Of a DNA stretch of 54,005 bases, positions 42,768 through 49,677 are shown one piece after another; within the stretch, counting starts at the first letter, position 1, and each line of letters begins with the position of its first letter. The DNA is from Streptococcus mitis (GTDB lineage: Bacteria; Bacillota; Bacilli; Lactobacillales; Streptococcaceae): NCBI GenBank assembly GCA_001914195.1, contig MKYF01000036.1, forward strand, positions 1 through 54,005, written 5' to 3'. The position numbers and the translations under genes were made by a program. The notes below the pieces were generated by a model. The model ran no database searches, was not told the DNA's origin, and saw only the letters and a list, made by a program, of their open reading frames with translations.

Positions 42768-45020
42768 TTAGTCTCCTAAAGTTAATTTAATTTTTTTAAT
42801 GTTTTTGATAGCTGTATTAGTCCGAACATCTTGCTTCTGAACAACGGAACCTGAACCTTCAAATTCCAGTTCAATATCCAACCATTTAGCAAAGGTCTCG
42901 GCAGTCTCTTTTTTCCAGCCATACATGTCTGGAATTTCTTCTACCTTATCCGATAAAAGGAGAACTTGTTGGTTTGGTGCAAGATTGGTCCCTTCTTCTA
43001 CAGAAGTCTCTTTAATCTTTGTTCCAGTACCTACAACGATTGGTTGCACAATATTTCGGCGTAAGGCTTCCGCCAACTCACCAGGTGAAATATCCTTGAT
43101 GCTAGGCATTGCATAAGAAGATTCTGTCGTAACTTTATCTAAATTTTTGGCTGGAGATTGAAGATTGAGAGATTCTTTCATAGCTGAAGCCCGCTCCAAG
43201 ATTGGGGTGGCAAATTCTCCCAACTGGATACCTGAAAAATGCTCAGGCTGTTGAACCGTTACATACAAGATAAAATCAGGATTTTCAGCAGGATTCATAG
43301 TCACAACTGAGAAAATATAATTGGTAGAACCAACCAAGTATCCTCCATTTTTCTCATCAGCGATTTGAGCCGTACCGGATTTAACTGCTACATTTTGTCC
43401 AGGAACTGTTATAATTGGCTTTCCTGTGTAGTGATTATACATAGTTCCATATAGAGGGTCCGTCCCAACTAAGATCATGTGATTTCGAGTTGTGCTTGCT
43501 GCCTCTTTGGAAACAGGATTTCCTACTATTTCTTTTTGTGACTTACGTACAGACTGATTGTTAGTATCATAAATAGCACTTATAAATTTTGGCTCCAGCA
43601 TAACTCCATCATTAGCAATAGCTGTAAAGGCACGAAGCATTTGTGTTTGTGTCACTGAAATTCCTTGCCCAAATGAGCTTTGAGCAATACTAACAATATT
43701 ATCAGCTGGAAGTTGACCAGCGTATTCATCTGTCAAGCCAAAGCGAGTTGGAACCCCAAATTTAAAGCGTTTTAGATAATCCAACCAAGTAGCATCTCCC
43801 ATTTTTTGTTCAAGTAGACTCGTTCCAACATTACTGGAGTGAGCGAAACCTTGTAAGAAAGTCATCATCCCACCAGTAGTCAAACCAGCATTAACATCCC
43901 AATCTCGAGTCGTCGCATCCGCTATTTTGAATTCACTGCTATTGAAGTATTCTCCACTTGGGAAGGTATTATTATCAATAGAAGAAGCTAACATCATGAC
44001 CTTAAAGGCTGATCCTGGTTCATAGTTACTTTGATAAAGAATATCACGCCAAACAAAGTCCTCAGTGATTCCTTCTTTAGTATCTGCATTAAAGGTAGGT
44101 CGTTGGGTGGTAGCAAGGATTTCACCGGTCTTTGCACTGACCAAGGTCGCGGTCATATACTTACCTTTTACTTTTTCTAGAAAGGCATCCATCTGAGTTT
44201 CCATGAAAGATTGTAGCGGGCTAGACAATGTTGTATAAACATCCTTGCCATCCACAGTTTGTTGCGATACCTGTTCTGTACCTGGTACGATATTTCCTAC
44301 ACGGTCTTTTTCATAGGTAATAATACCGTCTGTCCCCGCAAGAATGGTATTTAACGAACTCTCTAGACCAGAGGTTCCTAATAAACTCTTACTGCCGTCC
44401 TCATTTTCATGGAGTTGGGCTAAACCAATAAAACTAGAAGCAAATTGGCCATTTGGGTAACTTCTGTTAGGGCTAGTTGTAAAGTCAATCCCTTCCACAC
44501 TAGCATCTTTCAAATCTTTTTTAATCGCCATCATATTGGCATAGGTAATCCCATTTCCTTTTGCACCAAAGGAAACTTGGGTCAGATTTGGTTGAGCTAA
44601 TTGCTCTTTCACATAAGCTTCATCCATGTCTAAATACTTATGGAAGACTTCAGCTACCTTATTAAACTGCGAATCCTCTACATAAAGAATTTTTCCAGTT
44701 GCTGACTTGTATTTTTTATCAATAACAGCATAGACGTTATAAGAGGTCGCATCTTCAGCGATAGGCACTCCATTTCGGTCATAGATAGTTCCGCGTTTGG
44801 CAGGTACTGTTCGAGTTGTTTGGTGAACCTTTTTAGCCTCTTTTACCAAGTCAGTACCAAATATATTACCTTTCGCGATAATATAAGCAAAATTGGCCAA
44901 AAAGAGGCCAAAAAGGGCAACCGCTACAAAGCTGAGGTACTTACCAACTATCCTACGGTTTTTTGCTGGAGATTTACGATTTTTGATCGCAAATCGGGTT
45001 ATTTTTTCTGTCCATTTCAT
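42768..45020 (-). CDS. pbp2X: Penicillin-binding protein 2X, resistance-type allele
   Basis: This 750-aa class B septal transpeptidase has a membrane anchor (about 30-50), dimerisation domain, transpeptidase domain (about 260-615) and two C-terminal PASTA domains (about 635-750). Residue numbers match R6 exactly. Active-site motifs: SAFK at 337-340 (R6 STMK), SSN at 395-397 and KSGT at 547-550. Relative to R6 as I recall it, it has T338A and M339F beside the active serine, M400T next to SSN, and also I371T, E378A, R384G, N417K, N444S and L546V. T338A with M339F is associated with high resistance. Q552 and T550, changed in some cephalosporin-resistant strains, are unaltered. The catalytic serine and lysines are all present, so the enzyme should be active. 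Confidence 0.96.
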   Translation of the reverse strand: MKWTEKITRFAIKNRKSPAKNRRIVGKYLSFVAVALFGLFLANFAYIIAKGNIFGTDLVKEAKKVHQTTRTVPAKRGTIYDRNGVPIAEDATSYNVYAVIDKKYKSATGKILYVEDSQFNKVAEVFHKYLDMDEAYVKEQLAQPNLTQVSFGAKGNGITYANMMAIKKDLKDASVEGIDFTTSPNRSYPNGQFASSFIGLAQLHENEDGSKSLLGTSGLESSLNTILAGTDGIITYEKDRVGNIVPGTEQVSQQTVDGKDVYTTLSSPLQSFMETQMDAFLEKVKGKYMTATLVSAKTGEILATTQRPTFNADTKEGITEDFVWRDILYQSNYEPGSAFKVMMLASSIDNNTFPSGEYFNSSEFKIADATTRDWDVNAGLTTGGMMTFLQGFAHSSNVGTSLLEQKMGDATWLDYLKRFKFGVPTRFGLTDEYAGQLPADNIVSIAQSSFGQGISVTQTQMLRAFTAIANDGVMLEPKFISAIYDTNNQSVRKSQKEIVGNPVSKEAASTTRNHMILVGTDPLYGTMYNHYTGKPIITVPGQNVAVKSGTAQIADEKNGGYLVGSTNYIFSVVTMNPAENPDFILYVTVQQPEHFSGIQLGEFATPILERASAMKESLNLQSPAKNLDKVTTESSYAMPSIKDISPGELAEALRRNIVQPIVVGTGTKIKETSVEEGTNLAPNQQVLLLSDKVEEIPDMYGWKKETAETFAKWLDIELEFEGSGSVVQKQDVRTNTAIKNIKKIKLTLGD

Positions 45021-45023
45021 ATC

Positions 45024-45341
45024 TTACTCCGCTGTTCGGATATTTTCATTATTCAATTTCAAATCTTTTTTATCTGCAATCTCTTTCAAACGCTCTGAAC
45101 GAATCAATTCATTCACTTCCTGCTTGGCATCATCGAGCTCTGTCTTCTTCTCCTCTATCTGCGCATTGATTTTTGTCAAATCACTTTGCACTTGCAAGAG
45201 TCGTGTCTGCATAAAGATGATGCTCACTGCTAAAACGAGAGCCGTAAAAGCGATGGAAAGATAAAAAGCCTTCTCCACACGGGAGAATTTTTTTATACGA
45301 TTCTGCAAGAATTGACTGGTTGTTTCTTTCTTATCTACCAT
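45024..45341 (-). CDS. ftsL: Cell-division protein FtsL
   Basis: This 105-aa bitopic divisome protein has a basic cytoplasmic N-terminus, one transmembrane helix (about 27-46) and an extracellular coiled coil (about 50-95, heptad-like VQSDLTKINAQIEEKKTEL). It works with DivIC/FtsB and DivIB to control septal synthesis. It sits 9 nt after rsmH and 3 nt before pbp2X. Confidence 0.94.
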   Translation of the reverse strand: MVDKKETTSQFLQNRIKKFSRVEKAFYLSIAFTALVLAVSIIFMQTRLLQVQSDLTKINAQIEEKKTELDDAKQEVNELIRSERLKEIADKKDLKLNNENIRTAE

Positions 45342-45350
45342 TTTTTCCTC

Positions 45351-46301
45351 TTACTTGTGAATTTTTCTGGCCACGCGCAACTTGGCTGAGTGCGAGCGGT
45401 TATTGGCTTCTAATTCTTCTGCACTTGGCAAGATTGGCTTACGGGATACCAATTCCATCTTGGGCTTGAGATCATCTGGGATGAAAGGTAAACCTTTGAG
45501 AACTTCAACCGTTGAAGCCTCCTTGAACAATTGCTTGGTCAAGCGGTCTTCCAAGGAATGAAAGGTAATCACTGAGATTCTACCATCTAGAGCCAACATC
45601 TCCATAGCCTGCTGGATAGATTCATCTGCTGCTCCCAGTTCATCATTGACTTCAATTCGAATAGCCTGGAAAATCTGCTTGGCAGGATGACCCTTCTTCT
45701 TGAGCTCCTTGGCAGGCTTAGCAGACTTAATAATCTCTGCCAACTCAGTCGTTGTCTCGATTGGCTTGACTTCACGTGCTTGTTCAATCTTACGGGCAAT
45801 CTGTTTAGAGAATTTGTCCTCGCCATATTTGAAGAAAATACGAACCAAGTCATGATAGTCATAGTGGTTCACCACTTCATAGGCTGTCAGACTAGCTTCC
45901 TGATTCATCCGCATGTCCAGGGGTGCATCTTTTTTATAAGAAAAACCACGCTCACGCTGGTCCAATTGAGGACTAGACACTCCCAAGTCATAACAAATTC
46001 CATCAATTTCCTGAACACCAGCTTCGCGCAAATGTGCCTGTAAATGACGGAAGTTATCCTTGATAAAGGTTACCATCCCTTTTTCGATATAGGGTGCCAA
46101 ACGTTTTTGCGCATTGTCAATGGCATTCTGGTCCTGGTCAAAGGCATAGAGATGGCCTTTTTCACTTAATTTACTTAATAAATATTCGCTATGGCCCGCT
46201 CCACCCAAAGTCGCATCAACGTAGATACCGTCAGGCTTTACGTCGAGCATATCAACTGTTTCGTGGAGTAAGACCGTTACATGATGAAATTCTTTTGTCA
46301 T
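45351..46301 (-). CDS. rsmH: 16S rRNA m4C1402 methyltransferase RsmH
   Basis: This 316-aa SAM-dependent enzyme (MraW) N4-methylates C1402 of 16S rRNA. Motifs DATLGGAGHSEYLL (SAM), YDLGVSSPQLD and VITFHSLEDRLTKQ are intact. First gene of the rsmH-ftsL-pbp2X-mraY operon. The ATG has AGGAT only a few bases upstream. Promoter elements are ambiguous (see the inverted repeat at 46324-46347). Confidence 0.95.
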   Translation of the reverse strand: MTKEFHHVTVLLHETVDMLDVKPDGIYVDATLGGAGHSEYLLSKLSEKGHLYAFDQDQNAIDNAQKRLAPYIEKGMVTFIKDNFRHLQAHLREAGVQEIDGICYDLGVSSPQLDQRERGFSYKKDAPLDMRMNQEASLTAYEVVNHYDYHDLVRIFFKYGEDKFSKQIARKIEQAREVKPIETTTELAEIIKSAKPAKELKKKGHPAKQIFQAIRIEVNDELGAADESIQQAMEMLALDGRISVITFHSLEDRLTKQLFKEASTVEVLKGLPFIPDDLKPKMELVSRKPILPSAEELEANNRSHSAKLRVARKIHK

Positions 46302-46323
46302 ATCCTATCTATTTTACCACAAA

Positions 46324-46347
46324 TCTGACTAGCTTGCACTAGTCAGA
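46324..46347. repeat. Perfect inverted repeat upstream of rsmH
   Basis: TCTGACTAG (46324-46332) and CTAGTCAGA (46339-46347) are perfect inverted repeats around CTTGCA. It lacks a T-run on either side, so it is probably not a terminator. On the minus strand an extended -10-like TGGTAAAAT (complement of 46311-46319) follows, and the repeat would cover the -35 position. It may be an operator or an RNA hairpin of the dcw operon. Confidence 0.5.
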
Positions 46348-46386
46348 CAAATAGGTCAAAAAAAGTAAGATTTCTTTAAGAAATAT

Positions 46387-46438
46387 GTCAAATATGCTTG
46401 ACATTCACTCCATAGAAGAATATAATATAGTCAAATAT
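46387..46438 (+). promoter_or_regulatory. Consensus promoter with flanking direct repeats (HTH operon)
   Basis: TTGACA (46398-46403) and TATAAT (46421-46426) are exactly 17 bp apart, a perfect vegetative promoter 40 bp before the HTH gene. The 9-bp sequence GTCAAATAT occurs at 46387-46395 and again at 46430-46438, bracketing the promoter. This is a plausible pair of binding sites for the regulator encoded just downstream. Confidence 0.75.
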
Positions 46439-46466
46439 ATGCGACACAAATCAGAAAGGAGAACAG

Positions 46467-46661
46467 ATGAATCGTGTGAAAGAATTTCGCAAGGAACTAG
46501 GCATTTCCCAGCTCGAACTCGCCAAGGATATCGGTGTCTCGAGACAAACCATCAATATGATTGAGAACGACAAGTACAATCCAACCCTAGAACTCTGTCT
46601 CAATCTCGCCCGTAGCCTCCAAACTGACCTCAACAGTCTCTTTTGGGAGGATAATTTTTAA
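46467..46661 (+). CDS. Small HTH (XRE/Cro-CI) transcriptional regulator
   Basis: This 64-aa protein consists almost only of a helix-turn-helix domain (residues 4-58; recognition region VSRQTINMIENDKYNPTLEL). It is of the short YozG/Cro-CI type. AAAGGAG precedes the ATG. It is first in an operon with DUF3278 membrane proteins, an arrangement common in Firmicutes, where the regulator is thought to control its own operon. Confidence 0.9.
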   Translation: MNRVKEFRKELGISQLELAKDIGVSRQTINMIENDKYNPTLELCLNLARSLQTDLNSLFWEDNF

Positions 46662-46675
46662 AAAGGAGCAAACTC

Positions 46676-47218
46676 ATGAAAAAAGAAACCTTCACTGAAA
46701 AACTTATCAAACACACATACGGTATTTCTGGTCCCCTTGACGAATACAAACGGCGTGAGGCCGATCGTATTGGGAACCAAGTCTTTATCATCCTCTTTTA
46801 TCTGATGATTTTCGGAAATCTTATTCCACTCCTTCTGGCCTATAAATACCCTCAAGAAGTGTCTCTAATCTATCCTCCTCTAATTTTAGTGATTGCCCTC
46901 ATCGCTGCTGGCTATGTAACCTACCAAATGAAAAAAACAGGGATTACAGCTATTGATCCAGACATGCTGAGCGAGAAAGAAAGTAAGCAACTATACTACC
47001 CAGGTCTTAAAGCAGGTTTGTTCTTTGGTCTATGGATGTTTTTTATAACTCCTCTTCTAAGTATACTCATAGGTGAAGGTCAGGACTATTTTCATTCTCT
47101 TCTCACTATAAGAAATGGTGTATCAAGCATTCTCGGTTCTATTTTCTTCGGAGCGAGCATACAGTTCCTCATCTCCCGTCGCATTGCAAAAACTAAGAAA
47201 AATCAAGATGAGGATTAG
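46676..47218 (+). CDS. DUF3278 membrane protein
   Basis: This 180-aa protein opens with the family block ETFTEKLIKHTYGISGPLDEYKRREADRIG and has four hydrophobic segments (about 37-58, 62-82, 108-127, 143-160). It ends in a charged KTKKNQDED tail. Function of the family is unknown; members are usually encoded next to short HTH regulators. AAAGGAGC lies before the ATG. It begins 14 nt after the regulator. Confidence 0.82.
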   Translation: MKKETFTEKLIKHTYGISGPLDEYKRREADRIGNQVFIILFYLMIFGNLIPLLLAYKYPQEVSLIYPPLILVIALIAAGYVTYQMKKTGITAIDPDMLSEKESKQLYYPGLKAGLFFGLWMFFITPLLSILIGEGQDYFHSLLTIRNGVSSILGSIFFGASIQFLISRRIAKTKKNQDED

Positions 47219-47228
47219 GAGGAAACTC

Positions 47229-47471
47229 ATGAAAAAAGAAAAGAAACAATTACGTTATTCTGGTATGAAAGCAGGTTCGATTTATGGAACAGTGATATTT
47301 TTTATAATTCCACTCATTGATACCCTAACAAGTGAAAATCCAAATTTTATCAGTTCTCTTCTAAATACAAAACATATTTTTAAAACTATACTGGGAGCTT
47401 TCTTTTTCGGAGTGATGATACATATTGTCGACTCACTTCGTATTGCAAGAGCTAAAAAAGACCAGAATTAG
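47229..47471 (+). CDS. Small DUF3278-derived membrane protein
   Basis: This 80-aa protein has two hydrophobic segments. It resembles the C-terminal half of the preceding protein: KKQLRYSGMKAGSIYGTVIFFI versus SKQLYYPGLKAGLFFGLWMFFI, with the same FFFGV/FFGAS and RRIAK/RIARAKK endings. It therefore looks like a partial tandem duplication. The start has AGGAGG, so it is probably translated and not just a remnant. Confidence 0.75.
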   Translation: MKKEKKQLRYSGMKAGSIYGTVIFFIIPLIDTLTSENPNFISSLLNTKHIFKTILGAFFFGVMIHIVDSLRIARAKKDQN

Positions 47472-47481
47472 GAGGTCCCCT

Positions 47482-47808
47482 ATGAAATCATTACTAACTT
47501 TACTTACCTATCATCTTTTGTTCAGTTCTCTGCTCATCTTCATCATCATTTCAGGGAACTTGCCAATCAGCGAGATATTCCTCGGGCTAGTCTTTATTCC
47601 AGCCCTTAACAAAGGACTGACTTATCTAAAGATTGACTCCCAAAAAACGCGCATACTCAACTTAGCACTATACTTTATAATTCTATCTTTTCCACAACTG
47701 CTGCTCATCTCAAGCGGTTGGAAATATTATTTACTGTTCACTATCGCTAGCCTTTCTTCTATCACTTATCTTTATTATCTCTATCAATTCGTAAAAGAAA
47801 GTCAGTAA
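47482..47808 (+). CDS. Small hydrophobic membrane protein, unknown family
   Basis: This 108-aa protein is almost wholly hydrophobic with about four membrane segments and ends in KESQ. The start is supported by AGGAGG eight bases upstream. I recognise no family. Being in the DUF3278 operon, it may act with those membrane proteins. Confidence 0.7.
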   Translation: MKSLLTLLTYHLLFSSLLIFIIISGNLPISEIFLGLVFIPALNKGLTYLKIDSQKTRILNLALYFIILSFPQLLLISSGWKYYLLFTIASLSSITYLYYLYQFVKESQ

Positions 47809-47834
47809 AACTGCTCATTTAGGAGGTTACTAGT

Positions 47835-48413
47835 ATGAAAAAAGAAGACTTCACCACTCGCCTACTTCGAAATCTCTTTCACATCCAAGGCCCTTTTGAT
47901 GAATGCCGGCAAGAAATTATCTACAAAGCCTGTGCCCGTTCCATGGTCCAAATCGTTTATTCTTCCTTCTTTCTCTTCTTGTTTTATCTGTTATTTGGAC
48001 GCTTTATAGAGGTCGTTCGCTATGCCATGCCCTACATATTCTTTGGCCTTATATATTTCATTACTTTAAAAACCCAAAGAAACGTCAAAGAACTCCATCT
48101 GGAAAAAGATGACAAGTCAGAAATCATCCTTAAAACCTACAGCAAGAGCCAAATCAAATTCCGAAGCTGGGTTGTGTTTATTGGTCTTCAGATTGGCCTC
48201 TTTACCCTACTCATCTTTCATAAAGTCTTCGTTCAGCAGATGTCCCTTCCAGATTTTGTGAAGTTGCTCATGCAATTTGATAAAAGTGTTCCTTTGCTGA
48301 TGTATGGCCTGATTATCGGTAGCATTTTTGGAACCATGACCTACGGATTTCTATCACTACAGGAGGAGAAAATGCCTAAAAATACCAACCATAAGGAGAA
48401 AAGCAATCAATGA
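47835..48413 (+). CDS. DUF3278 membrane protein, second full-length copy
   Basis: This 192-aa protein begins EDFTTRLLRNLFHIQGPFDECRQEI, the same family opening as the 46676 gene (TEKLIKHTYGISGPLDEYKRRE), with four hydrophobic segments. It is diverged, so an older duplication. AGGAGG lies before its ATG. Its stop overlaps the start of the glutathione peroxidase gene (ATGA). Confidence 0.8.
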   Translation: MKKEDFTTRLLRNLFHIQGPFDECRQEIIYKACARSMVQIVYSSFFLFLFYLLFGRFIEVVRYAMPYIFFGLIYFITLKTQRNVKELHLEKDDKSEIILKTYSKSQIKFRSWVVFIGLQIGLFTLLIFHKVFVQQMSLPDFVKLLMQFDKSVPLLMYGLIIGSIFGTMTYGFLSLQEEKMPKNTNHKEKSNQ

Positions 48414-48886
48414 CTTCACTATACGATTTTTCAATCTTAAACCAAGATAACCAAACGACTCCCCTAGATGCCTATCGTGGTAAGGTTCTCTTGATTGTCA
48501 ACACTGCTACCGGATGTGGTTTAACGCCCCAGTACCAAGGACTCCAAGAACTCTATGACCGCTATCAAAATCAGGGCTTTGAGATTTTAGACTTCCCTTG
48601 CAATCAGTTTATGGGGCAAGCACCCGGCAGCCCAGAGGAAATCAATAGTTTCTGTAGCCTACACTATCAGACTACTTTTCCTCGTTTTGCCAAGATCAAG
48701 GTCAACGGTAAGGAAGCAGACCCTCTCTATGTTTGGTTGAAAGAACAAAAATCTGGCCCACTAGGAAAACGAATCGAATGGAATTTCGCTAAGTTTCTCA
48801 TCGGTCGTGATGGGCAGGTCTTTGAACGCTTCTCTTCAAAAACAGACCCACAACAAATTGAAGAGGCCATACAAAAACTACTATAA
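48410..48886 (+). CDS. Glutathione peroxidase family protein (thiol peroxidase)
   Basis: This 158-aa protein reduces peroxides with a cysteine instead of selenocysteine. Peroxidatic Cys36 lies in NTATGCGLTPQY. LDFPCNQFMGQAPG and EWNFAKFLI supply the Gln/Trp/Asn of the active site. Bacterial cysteine forms usually use thioredoxin. The start overlaps the preceding DUF3278 stop, with AAGGAG upstream, so it is translated as part of the HTH-DUF3278 operon. The same peroxidase occurs in pneumococcus but there, as I recall, much further from rsmH. Confidence 0.93.
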   Translation: MTSLYDFSILNQDNQTTPLDAYRGKVLLIVNTATGCGLTPQYQGLQELYDRYQNQGFEILDFPCNQFMGQAPGSPEEINSFCSLHYQTTFPRFAKIKVNGKEADPLYVWLKEQKSGPLGKRIEWNFAKFLIGRDGQVFERFSSKTDPQQIEEAIQKLL

Positions 48887-48891
48887 TTCAC

Positions 48892-48942
48892 AATCTCACT
48901 ATGATTAGGTTTCCTTTAGCCTGATGAATAGTGAGATTTTTT
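48892..48942 (+). terminator. Terminator of the HTH-DUF3278-peroxidase operon
   Basis: AATCTCACTAT (48892-48902) pairs with ATAGTGAGATT (48928-48938), followed by TTTTG. Confidence 0.8.
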
Positions 48943-48961
48943 GATGGGCTTTGACTTAAAT

Positions 48962-48996
48962 AGAAAAACACTCCATGATATGAAACATGAAGTGTT
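48962..48996 (-). terminator. Terminator of the SOS cassette
   Basis: On the minus strand AACACTTCATG pairs with CATGGAGTGTT, followed by TTTCTATTT. It lies about 35 bp after the last gene of the cassette. Confidence 0.7.
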
Positions 48997-49031
48997 GTAA
49001 AAATGATACATTCATAGCAGACAATTCAATA

Positions 49032-49322
49032 CTAGACACTATTTTTAACCCCAGCATATACATAGGTCCTATTTCTAGGACACGCTTTTTCCGTTACCAC
49101 CCTAAAATAAAAGCTATGCTCCCGCCCATCCTTGGCATTTTCCTTGTTTAAGACAAAGTAGTTTTTCTGATTCATCGCCATGGTTCGTAAGATGTCATCA
49201 ATCAAGAAAGTCAAGGGCACGTTCATGGCAGAATATTTTTGAAAATCCTCTTCAAAATGAATATAGTTATCTGAAAAATAATCCATCTGCAGTTTGTTTT
49301 CATACAGCTCTTTTCTAGTCAT
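49032..49322 (-). CDS. Small hypothetical protein of the SOS cassette (DUF5960-like)
   Basis: This 96-aa soluble protein is acidic at the start (MTRKELYENKLQMDYFSDNYIHFEEDF) and has a hydrophobic core around PLTFLIDDILRTMAMNQ. It overlaps the YolD-like gene by 8 nt. I believe it matches a small streptococcal family (DUF5960) that accompanies UmuC-type polymerases, but no function is known. Confidence 0.7.
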   Translation of the reverse strand: MTRKELYENKLQMDYFSDNYIHFEEDFQKYSAMNVPLTFLIDDILRTMAMNQKNYFVLNKENAKDGREHSFYFRVVTEKACPRNRTYVYAGVKNSV

Positions 49323-49677
49323 AAACTCCCTCCTCCCACAATCGAATTTCTAGGATATCTGCAACCTCTATCAACCTATATCCCTCGTTTGTCCTAATAG
49401 ATAGAGTCTGAGGCGATAACTCTCTCACCACACCGATGATAGTGGTTTTCTGCTTCTTTTCCTTTAGCACAAAACTTCCCCTAAGTTGGCCAACATAAAG
49501 CTGAGAAAGCAAGTGCAACTTCTCATCTGGAGTCAAATCCGTAGAAAAATCAACACGGCTTTTTTCTTCACTAAGCGAACTAGTATGTTCTGAAAGGTAA
49601 AACCCCATCCACTTCTGCATACCTGGATCTTGATAATCTCGCGCAGATTGAAAAGGTAAATAAGAACGATCAATCAT
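49315..49677 (-). CDS. YolD-like family protein
   Basis: This 120-aa protein (YolD-like, PF08863-type) has DRSYLPFQSARDYQDPGMQKWMGF at the N-terminus and an SH3-like C-terminal half (IGVVRELSPQTLSIRTNEGYRLIEVADILEI). YolD proteins are encoded next to Y-family polymerases in Firmicutes and are thought to be UmuD-like partners in the SOS response. Its ATG overlaps the polymerase stop (ATGA). Confidence 0.85.
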   Translation of the reverse strand: MIDRSYLPFQSARDYQDPGMQKWMGFYLSEHTSSLSEEKSRVDFSTDLTPDEKLHLLSQLYVGQLRGSFVLKEKKQKTTIIGVVRELSPQTLSIRTNEGYRLIEVADILEIRLWEEGVYD

